Source: Stenotrophomonas rhizophila (lineage in GTDB: Bacteria; Pseudomonadota; Gammaproteobacteria; Xanthomonadales; Xanthomonadaceae). From it: a DNA stretch of 64,000 nucleotides. The first letter of the stretch is position 1. Each line of letters opens with the position of its first letter. The position numbers were made by a program, and so were the translations under genes. Positions 1-7,393 of this stretch are shown piece after piece. Location of the stretch: the NCBI RefSeq assembly GCF_000661955.1, contig NZ_CP007597.1:3026755-3090754 (forward strand), in the 5' to 3' direction. The notes under the pieces were generated by a model that saw only the letters and a list, made by a program, of their open reading frames with translations, made no database searches and was not told the origin of the DNA.

Positions 1-319
1 CCCTTGGAGGTGAAATAAAGGAGGAGGTGGCGGCCGCAGGCCGACGCCGGAGGACATTCGCCGGAAAGGGCATGGGGGCCCAGCGCCCGACCCGCCGACG
101 GCCGCGTCTGGAAAGCGCCAAGGCACGTTTCTGCCTGCCCCTCAGATGGGCGAAGAACCTTTTTTTTGCGTGGGCGCCCGTGCGTTGGTTGCGTAGCCAC
201 CCGAGTCGTTGGTTGCGTAGCCACCCATGGGGTGGCTCTACCCGGTTGCGTCGCGTTGTCACGCAATGACGGGGCGCCCGCGCGCGTATGCTGGGCGCCC
301 CTGGCCCGTGGATGTTCCG
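1..319. other. gene-free left edge with a SMAG-like palindrome
   Basis: I see no credible gene here. Open frames in this stretch are arginine-rich and have no recognisable domain. At 217-241 a GTAG-ended palindrome (stem GCCACCC/GGGTGGC, loop ATG) resembles the SMAG repeats seen elsewhere, and a partial copy of its left half lies just upstream at 192-201. A short T-tract lies at about 160-167. Confidence 0.5.
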
Positions 320-1096
320 ATGCGTATCGCCCTGTCGTTGTTGCTGGCTGCCCTGTGCGGCACCGCCCTGCCCGCCCGCGCGCAGGACTGCCACGATGCG
401 CAGGCGGCGGCGCAACAGGCGTACCTGGAGCGGGCAGGCAATGTGCTGCCGGACCGCGCCGGCTACACCCGGGACACCACGGGCAGCGTCTGCCGGCGCT
501 GGCCGGCCCGCCCCGGGCTGACCCTGCTGGCCACGCCGGTCTGGCGCGATGGCGGCGACCACGACTCCCGCGATGGCGACGTAGAGGTGATGGTGATCGA
601 CTCCGACACCCTGGCACCGCGCGCCTGGACGGTGCTGGCGGGCGCGCTGGACAGCGACGCGGTGTTCTTCGACGGCATGCGCCTGGATACCGCGCGCTAC
701 CAGCTGGCCGCCGACACGCTGGCATTCGGGCTGCGCCTGCAGCGACGCAATGGCTCCGGCCCCAACCCGTTCAGCGAGGAACAGCTGCGGCTGCTGGCGA
801 TGCAGGGCACCGGCCTGCGCGAACTCAGCCCGCCGCTGGTGACGCGTCGTTACCAGGCCGAATGGGACACGCGCTGTGCGGGCGAGTCCATCGATGTGAC
901 ACGCACGCTCTCGGTGGGCCGGCAACCGTCGCATGGCTTGGCCGAGCTGATCGTCAGCGAGCGCCGGGTGACCAGCCGCAGCTGGATGGACGGCGAGACG
1001 TGCCGCGACCAGGACACGCCGGTGGATAGCGAACGCCACGTGCTGCGCCATGACGGGCAGCAGTATGCGGTGCCGGAGGCGCTGCGGCCGCTGTAA
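320..1096 (+). CDS. secreted protein of unknown function
   Basis: A 258-residue protein with a clear signal peptide: basic MR start, hydrophobic stretch, cleavage after an ARA-type site near residue 22. The mature part has several cysteines and alternating polar/hydrophobic segments consistent with a periplasmic beta-rich protein. I recognise no family. The start was chosen at 320 because it begins the signal peptide; the reading frame is open further upstream, but that part is compositionally unlike a protein. It stands alone, convergent with the exporter gene downstream on the other strand. Confidence 0.6.
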   Translation: MRIALSLLLAALCGTALPARAQDCHDAQAAAQQAYLERAGNVLPDRAGYTRDTTGSVCRRWPARPGLTLLATPVWRDGGDHDSRDGDVEVMVIDSDTLAPRAWTVLAGALDSDAVFFDGMRLDTARYQLAADTLAFGLRLQRRNGSGPNPFSEEQLRLLAMQGTGLRELSPPLVTRRYQAEWDTRCAGESIDVTRTLSVGRQPSHGLAELIVSERRVTSRSWMDGETCRDQDTPVDSERHVLRHDGQQYAVPEALRPL

Positions 1097-1126
1097 CGGG
1101 GCAGCCCGCCCGCGCTTCGTCGATGC

Positions 1127-2023
1127 TCAGCGTGCCGGGGCGGTGTGTCGGCGTGATACGGCGCGCTGGACCAGCATGCTGAGGCTGATCAGACCAATGC
1201 CAAGCAGCTCGCGCGGCCCCAGCCGTTCGGAAAAAAACGCGGCGGCGAACAGAGCGCCCAGGATCGGCACGAACAAGGTGAACCACGACGCGCGCAATGA
1301 CCCCAGCCCGCGAATGGCGTAATACCAGAGCCAGAACACCAGGGCGCCGTTGAGCAGCCCCGCATACAGGATGCCGACCCCGTCCGACGGCGTCGGCACG
1401 GGCAAGGGGTGATCGAAGGCCACCACGGCCACCAGCAGCATCGGCAGGCTGGCGAGGAGGGCGATCAGCATCTGCACGGTGACGGCGGTGAACGGCTGCA
1501 GGCCCGGCCCGACCCTGCCCGACAAGCACGTCCCCACTGCCCACACCACCGCATTGCACAGCACCAGAACGGCGCCCGCCCCCATGCTGGCATCGCCACT
1601 GTAGACCCCCACACCCGCTAACGCAGCGGCAGGCGCGACCAGTGTCAGCCAGGACCATGATCGGCGCGCGACAGCCTCGATCAGGCTGGCGAACGCCGGC
1701 ATCGTGTACATCATCGCCAGCACGCTGGACGCCGGAAAGTAGGCCAATGCCAGCATGTTGAGCGAAGCGACCACGCTGCCGGTCAAGGTCACGGCCCACA
1801 ACAGGTAGCGGCGCTGCAGCGGCGCCATCTTGCGCAGATCGACCAGACTGCGGCGCACGAACGGCAGCAACGGCAGTACCCCGATCGCCATGCTGTAACA
1901 GCGGAACAGCCACGGCCCGAGGTGGTCGATGGCCTCTTTGGCGAACGAGAAACTGGTGCTCCAGATGATGACGACAACCAGCGCTGAGGCGAGGCTGCGG
2001 TGATCAGTTGATGTGCCGCTCAT
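1127..2023 (-). CDS. EamA/DMT-family transporter, probable RiPP exporter
   Basis: A 298-residue inner-membrane protein with about ten hydrophobic segments in two similar halves, the EamA (drug/metabolite transporter) arrangement; the N-terminal part has the typical WSTSF motif. The ATG at 2023 overlaps the stop of the oxygenase gene in an ATGA tetranucleotide, so translation is probably coupled. Position as last gene of the precursor-ThiF-oxygenase operon points to export of, or immunity to, the product, as proposed for the transporter of the pantocin A cluster. The gene is visibly richer in G+C than its three operon partners, so it may have joined them from a different source. Its own substrate cannot be read from sequence. 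Confidence 0.85.
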   Translation of the reverse strand: MSGTSTDHRSLASALVVVIIWSTSFSFAKEAIDHLGPWLFRCYSMAIGVLPLLPFVRRSLVDLRKMAPLQRRYLLWAVTLTGSVVASLNMLALAYFPASSVLAMMYTMPAFASLIEAVARRSWSWLTLVAPAAALAGVGVYSGDASMGAGAVLVLCNAVVWAVGTCLSGRVGPGLQPFTAVTVQMLIALLASLPMLLVAVVAFDHPLPVPTPSDGVGILYAGLLNGALVFWLWYYAIRGLGSLRASWFTLFVPILGALFAAAFFSERLGPRELLGIGLISLSMLVQRAVSRRHTAPAR

Positions 2024-2703
2024 TCGGCAGGCACCGCATCGTAACGGGCAATGGCCGCCATGCGTGCCTGCGGCGGCGAAACCGACACCATCGAAACAAG
2101 ATGCGGTGTCGAGCGCTTGCTGGTGTAAAAGACCAGCATCTGGAAAGCAGTCGGTACGAGGCATGCTCTTGCGGTGTGACACTCTCCGTCCAAGATGACC
2201 GTGAGCCCCCCGTGATTCGGGTCCCAGCCGCGCGTCAGATTCACTGCGACGCCAAAGCTCTGCCCCGGATCGCGGTGAGTAGATATGAAGTGCCCTCTGC
2301 CGAATCGACTTATATAAAACTGGACGATCCTTGTCGGCCTCCTTGCGGTGACGTTGCACAACACGTTTGACATGGCCGTTGAACCCAACAGCCGTTTCAT
2401 CGAGTGGAATTCGTAGACGCCTGCATTGGCAATACTGTCGTTCAACCTCTCGAATGAGAACGAGAATCTACCCTCTTTCAGATCTTCCTCGGCCATGCGC
2501 TGATGTCGAGCTATCTCACTCAGTCGATCATGTGGAAACTCGAACTCTCCTTCGCGATTCCTGATGATGTGTGACCACGCGCCTTCCGGGATTCGCCCAA
2601 GGTTGCCTGCAGCCTCCTGCACATCCGGGAGATATGCCGCCAGATCGAAGTATGCAAACCCGTCGCGCACGAAGCAGCCCCGAATTTCATCCAGCGTACT
2701 CAA
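2020..2703 (-). CDS. 2-oxoglutarate/Fe(II)-dependent oxygenase of RiPP operon
   Basis: A 227-residue protein with the facial triad of the 2OG-Fe(II) oxygenase fold: an HRD (His-x-Asp) motif at residues 143-145, a distal His at 201 followed by an Arg at 214 suited to bind 2-oxoglutarate. Such enzymes hydroxylate or oxidise amino acids and peptides. The TTG at 2703 is preferred because an AGGAGG Shine-Dalgarno sits seven bases upstream; a TTG two codons earlier is too close to it. It overlaps the ThiF-like gene by 17 bases and the exporter by 4. By analogy with PaaB of the pantocin A pathway it may oxidise the bicyclic product, which is inference. Its G+C is low for this genome (line 2401-2460 has 29 of 60). 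Confidence 0.8.
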   Translation of the reverse strand: MSTLDEIRGCFVRDGFAYFDLAAYLPDVQEAAGNLGRIPEGAWSHIIRNREGEFEFPHDRLSEIARHQRMAEEDLKEGRFSFSFERLNDSIANAGVYEFHSMKRLLGSTAMSNVLCNVTARRPTRIVQFYISRFGRGHFISTHRDPGQSFGVAVNLTRGWDPNHGGLTVILDGECHTARACLVPTAFQMLVFYTSKRSTPHLVSMVSVSPPQARMAAIARYDAVPAE

Positions 2704-3814
2704 AGACAACCTCCTCCCGGACTTCGTAAGACTGCAATGACAAATGGAATCGACGCCCGACCAATCTGCACCTGTCGTGTCGAGTGATCAGCTTTACCAC
2801 CTGATCTGCCGCCAGCCCAGCCATCACCGCCAATGAAGGAGCGCTCTGCCAAGCATTGACGAGCCGATTTCCGTTGCAGAAATCGTTTCGCATACGCGCC
2901 TCTTGAAACGACCTGATGAGCGGGTCGGCGCTATAGAAGGCGCCCTTGGCCCCCTCCCGAACTGACTCATAGGAGGCGTGCTGCCCGTCGTTGGGAAAAA
3001 TCGGCCCTACTGATATGTCGAGCGGATCCCCTCCCAGTTCGATGACAGGAATGCTCCGCGCATGGGCCAGCCTGTGGACCTCGCGATCGACCGTTTTTGC
3101 TCGGTAGTACCCCAGGCTTGCCCAAGCGAGCACAACCAGATCAACGCCCTCAAGAAGCTGCTCAAGCCGGTCCGTCTGCTCGGTTGCAAACTCTGCCACT
3201 GGCTCTACGCATACGTTGGGATTGTGTCGCGCCAGGCTATCGACGGCCGCAGCCACTTTCTTCCGACCGACATCGGACGATTCGTACAGAATCTGTCTAT
3301 TCAGATTCGAAACCTCGACATCATCACCGTCGACGATTCGTAGCACCCCGACTCCCAGCCTTGCGAGGTTCAAGCAACACCATGTGCCCCACCCCCCCAT
3401 CCCCAGGACAAGAACGCGTGCGCCCTTCAAGCGCTCCTGGTAGATCGAGCCGTGCGATACGCATTCCTCATCGATGAGAGAAAACTGAAGAATCTGGCGG
3501 TCGTATCGCTCCATCTCTTCCACGCTGAGCGTAGCGGAGACTCTCCCCCCCTCTTCCAGTAAACCGAACCCAGCCAGCGCCTCGATGAAGCTCTCGATCT
3601 CACTATCCTGTGCACCCAGCTCTTGTGCCGAGGCTGCTTTGATGATTCGCGGCAACGTGTGCTGTCCGTCGAGCAAGGAGAGTACGCCGGTTGCCCATGG
3701 CGGCGGTTGGTGAAGGATCTTCGCCTTCCCAGGGATCTCTCCGATACAGATATCACCGTCTTCGGAGACCATGACGTGATGAGAGCGCTTCAACAGCGGC
3801 TTGGCGTAACGCAT
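2687..3814 (-). CDS. ThiF/MccB-like (PaaA-like) RiPP adenylating enzyme
   Basis: A 375-residue E1-like protein. Residues 1-90 form a small N-terminal domain of the PqqD-like peptide-clamp type seen in RiPP enzymes. An ERYDRQ motif follows at 102-107, the nucleotide-binding GMGGWG at 138-143, and NLNRQ at 170-174 supplies the conserved arginine that contacts ATP. Family members (ThiF, MoeB, MccB, PaaA) adenylate carboxylates; MccB and PaaA act on short ribosomal peptides. I see no paired CxxC zinc motifs. The ATG at 3814 is preferred because GAGG lies six bases upstream; a GTG four codons earlier (3826) is an alternative. It lies 58 bases after a small peptide gene and overlaps an oxygenase gene, matching the order precursor-PaaA-PaaB-exporter. 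Dependence on this peptide is inference. Confidence 0.85.
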   Translation of the reverse strand: MRYAKPLLKRSHHVMVSEDGDICIGEIPGKAKILHQPPPWATGVLSLLDGQHTLPRIIKAASAQELGAQDSEIESFIEALAGFGLLEEGGRVSATLSVEEMERYDRQILQFSLIDEECVSHGSIYQERLKGARVLVLGMGGWGTWCCLNLARLGVGVLRIVDGDDVEVSNLNRQILYESSDVGRKKVAAAVDSLARHNPNVCVEPVAEFATEQTDRLEQLLEGVDLVVLAWASLGYYRAKTVDREVHRLAHARSIPVIELGGDPLDISVGPIFPNDGQHASYESVREGAKGAFYSADPLIRSFQEARMRNDFCNGNRLVNAWQSAPSLAVMAGLAADQVVKLITRHDRCRLVGRRFHLSLQSYEVREEVVFEYAG

Positions 3815-3840
3815 TGCGTACCTCACTCAGCATGGAAGGA

Positions 3841-3859
3841 GGCGGGCATGCAGCCCGCC
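3841..3859 (-). promoter_or_regulatory. intergenic hairpin between precursor and ThiF-like gene
   Basis: A perfect inverted repeat, GGCGGGC / GCCCGCC with a 5-base centre, falls between the stop of the peptide gene and the start of the ThiF-like gene. There is no long U-run after it. Hairpins at this place in RiPP operons often act as partial terminators or mRNA-stabilising ends, giving more precursor than enzyme; that role is inferred. Confidence 0.5.
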
Positions 3860-3872
3860 CCCTTTTCGACCT

Positions 3873-3971
3873 TCAGGCAAGATGAATGCGCTCACCGTCT
3901 CGGTACATCGCATCCTCTTCGCTGATCGCGGAGATGCGTTCGTTGAGATCGACAAATACAAGACTGGACAT
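3873..3971 (-). CDS. candidate RiPP precursor peptide (pantocin-like, EED centre)
   Basis: A 32-residue ORF beginning MSSLVFVDLNERIS and ending GERIHLA, with SEED at residues 17-20. It has the best ribosome-binding site of the operon, GGAAGGA six bases before the ATG. An in-frame ATG at 4004 would add 11 residues but has no Shine-Dalgarno. The pantocin A precursor (about 30 residues) carries its Glu-Glu-Asn core in the middle, flanked by a leader and a follower; here Glu18-Glu19-Asp20 lies in the same relative place. The ThiF-like enzyme follows at once. The final residue of the core being Asp rather than Asn would give a different product. No peptide evidence exists; the call rests on size, RBS, position and the EE pair. 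Confidence 0.7.
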   Translation of the reverse strand: MSSLVFVDLNERISAISEEDAMYRDGERIHLA

Positions 3972-4228
3972 GTTCAATCCTTCCGCTTCGTCACGCGCCG
4001 ACATCGACGCCATTCGAAGCTACGTTTCATCGCGACAACTTTCGGAGGTCTCGGTCAAGCAACTGGAGATGCACAGCAATTTCGGATATTTCCTAGTAAC
4101 CCCTTTGCGAGCATCCGTTTCTGCGCGGAGGCAATCTCACGTCTGGCCGGCGGAGCACACGTACGTGATGGCCCGAGCGGCCGCAGTCCAGCGCGTGCAG
4201 GGCATGGCCGACCCTCACCCGTGACACA

Positions 4229-4245
4229 TGTCACGGTGCGGTCAT
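4229..4245 (+). promoter_or_regulatory. distal Pho-box-like site of pstS
   Basis: Two half-sites, TGTCAC at 4229 and GGTCAT at 4240, are spaced 11 bases apart as in PhoB-binding direct repeats. It lies about 100 bases before the first pstS. Binding is inferred. Confidence 0.45.
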
Positions 4246-4260
4246 ATGACAGACGCTGCG

Positions 4261-4278
4261 CTGTCATCGAACCGTTAT
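4261..4278 (+). promoter_or_regulatory. proximal Pho box of pstS
   Basis: CTGTCAT at 4261 and CCGTTAT at 4272 form an 11-base-spaced direct repeat close to the PhoB consensus (CTGTCAT repeats with an AT-rich spacer). It is 55 bases before the pstS start, suited to activate transcription under phosphate limitation. Confidence 0.65.
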
Positions 4279-4333
4279 GGAATGAGCACCGGGCGGGACA
4301 CCCCGCACCGTCATCCATCCCAGGAGCCACCCC

Positions 4334-5353
4334 GTGATCCACGCCTTCAAGTCGCGCGCCGCCGTTGCCGTCCTCGCCGCGTCGTCCGTGTTCGCCGCCA
4401 ATGCCGCCGATGTGACCGGCGCGGGCGCCTCGTTCATCTACCCGGTCATGTCCAAGTGGTCGGCCGACTACAACACCGCGACCGGCAAGAAGGTCAATTA
4501 CCAGTCGATCGGTTCCGGTGGCGGTATCGCCCAGATCAAGGCGGCCACGGTGGACTTCGGTTCGTCCGATGCGCCGCTGAAGCCGGAAGAGCTGGCTGCG
4601 GCCGGTCTGGCCCAGTTCCCGTCGGTGATCGGCGGCGTGGTGCCGGTGATCAACGTGGCCGGTATCGCACCGGGCGCACTGAAGCTCGACGGCCCGACGC
4701 TGGCCAACATTTTCCTGGGCAAGATCAAGACCTGGAACGACCCGGCGATTGCGGCGCTGAACCCCGGCGTGAAGCTGTCCGACGGCAAGATCACGGTTGT
4801 GCACCGTTCGGATGGTTCGGGCACGACGTTCAACTTCGTCAACTACCTGTCCAAGGTCAACCCGGAGTGGAAGAGCAAGGTCGGCGAAGGCACCTCGGTG
4901 CAGTGGCCGGTTGGCATCGGCGGCAAGGGCAATGAAGGCGTTGCTGCGTACGTGAAGCAGATCAAGGGCGGCATCGGCTACGTGGAGCTGTCCTACGCGC
5001 TGCAGAACAAGATGTCGTACGCGGCGATGAAGAACGCGTCGGGCAAGGTGGTGCTGCCGAGCGATACGTCGTTCGCCGCGGCCGCCGCCAGCGCTGACTG
5101 GGCGAGTTCGAAGGACTTCTATCTGGTGATGACGAACGCGCCGGGCGCGGACGCCTGGCCGATCACGGCGACGAACTTCATTCTGGTGCGCAAGCAGCCG
5201 AAGAACGTGGCCAACGCGAAGGCTACCCAGGAGTTCTTCCGCTGGATCTACAAGAGCGGTGATGCGCAGGCCAAGCAGCTGGACTATGTGCCGCTGCCGG
5301 ACACGCTGGTGAAGCAGATCGAGACCTACTGGTCGCAGAATCTGAAGTACTGA
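4334..5353 (+). CDS. pstS: phosphate ABC transporter substrate-binding protein PstS (soluble)
   Basis: A 339-residue periplasmic phosphate-binding protein. It has a signal peptide ending ANA-AD near residue 25, the GAGASF start of the mature protein, YQSIGSGGG and the VDFGSSD and RSDGSGTT phosphate-binding loops. The GTG start at 4334 has AGGAG seven bases upstream. It delivers phosphate to PstCA. It is followed by its own terminator and an 800-base repeat-filled gap, so it is a separate unit from the second pstS and pstCAB. It is highly similar over its length to that second copy, but it lacks a lipobox. Confidence 0.95.
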   Translation: MIHAFKSRAAVAVLAASSVFAANAADVTGAGASFIYPVMSKWSADYNTATGKKVNYQSIGSGGGIAQIKAATVDFGSSDAPLKPEELAAAGLAQFPSVIGGVVPVINVAGIAPGALKLDGPTLANIFLGKIKTWNDPAIAALNPGVKLSDGKITVVHRSDGSGTTFNFVNYLSKVNPEWKSKVGEGTSVQWPVGIGGKGNEGVAAYVKQIKGGIGYVELSYALQNKMSYAAMKNASGKVVLPSDTSFAAAAASADWASSKDFYLVMTNAPGADAWPITATNFILVRKQPKNVANAKATQEFFRWIYKSGDAQAKQLDYVPLPDTLVKQIETYWSQNLKY

Positions 5354-5408
5354 TCGGCAACAACGAGGCAATGGCGGCGGCAGGTCCTCTCTCCCCCTGC
5401 CGCCGCCG

Positions 5409-5445
5409 GGCGCGGATCGAAAGATCCGCGCCTTTTCTTTTTTGT
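5409..5445 (+). terminator. rho-independent terminator of the first pstS
   Basis: A 10-bp GC-rich stem (GGCGCGGATC/GATCCGCGCC) with a GAAA tetraloop is followed by TTTTCTTTTTT. Confidence 0.9.
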
Positions 5446-5460
5446 GGGGTTTGTTTTTTT

Positions 5461-5640
5461 TAGAAGCTTAAAAGCCCAGAGCTGGAGCTGGAGCCATTGC
5501 CAGAGCCTGGCGACGTGCGGGGTCGGTTCTGCTGGCTGGGCTGGTGGGGGTGGGCAGCCGGGGCACGCTGCAAGTACGTCCTTGTAAGCTCCGCCATCGC
5601 ATCCATGCGATGGAGGGCCCCGGCTACCCACCCCCACCAG
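5461..5640 (+). repeat. large composite palindromic element, copy A
   Basis: A T-tract/AGAAGC border and GAGCTG-type hexamers (5461-5520) precede an imperfect palindrome at 5541-5640. Its 23-base outer arms match except at one position. Inside is a smaller hairpin, CCATCGCAT/ATGCGATGG around CC, and the strand motif AAGTACGTCC. Seven other copies occur in the window (5829, 10948, 11160, 30704, 31003, 62728, 63185). Confidence 0.75.
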
Positions 5641-5732
5641 CCCCCGACAGTTTCCTGGCCCGTCAGCAAAAGCGCCTGCGCAATGAAGCGGCAATGCGGT
5701 TGGATCTGATCTGAGTTGCCTTGGTCTGGTGT

Positions 5733-5757
5733 CTGGGATTTGGGATTTGGGATTTGG
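5733..5757 (+). repeat. short tandem heptamer repeat
   Basis: GGGATTT or GGATTTG is repeated in tandem about three times between palindrome copies A and B. Simple-sequence tracts of different units flank several of the large palindromes. Confidence 0.6.
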
Positions 5758-5828
5758 GTGCTCGGATGCTGGGGTGAAGGTTGAGGGTCTTGTCTTTGGC
5801 TTATCCATGGCCTCCGGCCAACTGTCTG

Positions 5829-6013
5829 GGGCGGGGGTGTGGGGGTTCGCGGGGCCGTTGGGCCGCATGGGCCCGACGCATGCGTCGGGCGGGTTGGGCA
5901 GGACGCCCAACCCAGGTCTTGCCGTGTACGCAGGATTGCGTACGCGAGCAAGCGGCTCACGAGCCTCCATGGATGGATTTACGGCGTGCCCCGTGAACCC
6001 CCACGCCCCCGCC
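5829..6013 (+). repeat. large palindromic element, copy B (with internal insertion)
   Basis: The outer arms (5829-5855 and 5987-6013) pair over 27 bases with two mismatches. This copy is longer than the others (185 versus about 100-115 nt) because of an additional internal segment holding small inverted repeats (for example GCCCGACGCATGCGTCGGGC at 5870). The conserved ATGGATTTACGGCGT motif is at 5970-5984. Confidence 0.65.
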
Positions 6014-6110
6014 CAATCAGGCGCAAGCGGCAATATCGCCTTTGACTTCCAGCACTTGAGACTTGAGCTAAATCCCCGCCCCACGGGCGTTTCCCGTGCA
6101 CCCGGTCACA

Positions 6111-6128
6111 CCGTCATACGGCTGTAAC
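6111..6128 (+). promoter_or_regulatory. Pho box of second pstS
   Basis: CCGTCAT at 6111 and CTGTAAC at 6122 form an 11-base-spaced direct repeat followed by an A-rich stretch. It lies 65 bases upstream of the second pstS. Confidence 0.6.
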
Positions 6129-6192
6129 AAAAACATCATTTCATAGCAGCGTCGCCGGAGAGACCGGCCCCTATCCCGCTACGGAGTGACCG

Positions 6193-7284
6193 ATGAAACT
6201 GCACACGGCTGGCTTGACCGCCCTTTCCCTGGCCATCGCGCTGGGTCTTTCCGCCTGCAAGCCGGGCGCCGAAGGCCAGGCTGCCGCGCCGGCTACCGAC
6301 GCTCCCGCGGCTGCGCCCGCTGCCGGTGATCGCCTGACCGCTGAAATTTCCGGCGCCGGCGCGTCCTTCATCTTCCCGCTGGTGTCCAAGTGGTCGGCTG
6401 ACTACAACAACGCCACCGGCGCCAAGATCAACTACCAGTCCATCGGCTCCGGCGGCGGCATCGCGCAGATCAAGGCCGGCACCGTCGACTTCGGTTCTTC
6501 CGACAAGCCGCTGAGCAGCGAAGAACTGGCCCAGGCCGGTCTTGGCCAGTTCCCGTCGGCGATCGGCGGCGTGGTGCCGGTGGTCAACATCGACGGCCTG
6601 GAAGCAGGCAAGCTGCGCCTCAGCGGCGCGCTGCTGGCCGACATCTTCCTGGGCAAGGTCAAGACCTGGAACGACCCGGCCATCGTGGCCGCCAACCCGG
6701 GCGTCAAGCTGCCCGACGGCAAGATCACCCTGGTCCACCGCTCCGACGGCTCGGGCACCACCTTCAACTTCTCCAACTACCTGTCCAAGGTCAGCCCGGA
6801 CTGGAAGAGCAAGGTCGGCGAAGGCACCTCGGTGCAGTGGCCGGACGGCGTGGGTGGCAAGGGCAACGAAGGCGTGGCCTCGTACGTGAAGCAGATCAAG
6901 GGCTCCATCGGCTACGTCGAACTGGCCTACGCGCTGCAGAACAGCATGCCGTATGCCTCGATGCAGAATGCCGCCGGCAACTGGGTACAGCCGAGCGCCG
7001 AAACCTTCGCGGCTGCCGCCGCCAGCGCCGACTGGGCCAGCGCCAAGGACTTCAACCTGGTCATCACCAACGCCCCGGGCGACCAGGCGTGGCCGATCAC
7101 CGCCACCAATTTCATGCTGATGCACAAGCAGCCCAAGGATGCCAAGCGCAGCAAGGAAACCCTGGCGTTCTTCAAGTGGGCCTTCGAAAACGGCCAGAAG
7201 CAGGCCAACGAACTGCATTACGTGCCGCTGCCGGCCGAGCTGGTGACGCAGATCGAAGGGTACTGGGCGGCTGAATTCAAGTGA
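6193..7284 (+). CDS. pstS: phosphate ABC transporter substrate-binding lipoprotein PstS
   Basis: A 363-residue second phosphate-binding protein. It differs from the first copy at the N-terminus: an LSAC lipobox makes Cys22 the predicted lipidated residue, followed by an Ala/Pro-rich linker to about residue 48. The binding domain repeats GAGASF, YQSIGSGGG, DFGSSD and HRSDGSGTT. It is probably anchored to a membrane. It starts the pstSCAB-phoU run, with its own Pho box upstream and a hairpin after its stop that may lower expression of the downstream genes. Confidence 0.95.
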   Translation: MKLHTAGLTALSLAIALGLSACKPGAEGQAAAPATDAPAAAPAAGDRLTAEISGAGASFIFPLVSKWSADYNNATGAKINYQSIGSGGGIAQIKAGTVDFGSSDKPLSSEELAQAGLGQFPSAIGGVVPVVNIDGLEAGKLRLSGALLADIFLGKVKTWNDPAIVAANPGVKLPDGKITLVHRSDGSGTTFNFSNYLSKVSPDWKSKVGEGTSVQWPDGVGGKGNEGVASYVKQIKGSIGYVELAYALQNSMPYASMQNAAGNWVQPSAETFAAAAASADWASAKDFNLVITNAPGDQAWPITATNFMLMHKQPKDAKRSKETLAFFKWAFENGQKQANELHYVPLPAELVTQIEGYWAAEFK

Positions 7285-7290
7285 TCCAGA

Positions 7291-7317
7291 CCGGACCCGC
7301 GCGTTGCGCGGGTCCGG
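7291..7317 (+). promoter_or_regulatory. strong hairpin between pstS and pstC
   Basis: A perfect 12-bp stem (CCGGACCCGCGC with its complement) has a 3-base loop and no U-tract. It is just 7 bases after the stop codon, placed to stabilise the abundant pstS mRNA or attenuate read-through to pstC; the function is inferred. Confidence 0.6.
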
Positions 7318-7393
7318 AGTGTGGCGCCATGACACCGTTCTGCCAGGCATGGCCTGGCACTACCCCACCTAATTTTGGGCCCCCGCCTTTCCC

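Noticed and set aside
27..269. 80-codon Arg-rich ORF at the left edge
   Set aside because: No domain or hydrophobic pattern, and it runs through a SMAG-like palindrome.
3972..4030. 18-codon minus-strand ORF ending just before the precursor ATG
   Set aside because: No ribosome-binding site and an Arg/Lys-rich random-looking sequence; an alternative in-frame precursor start at 4004 likewise lacks a Shine-Dalgarno.
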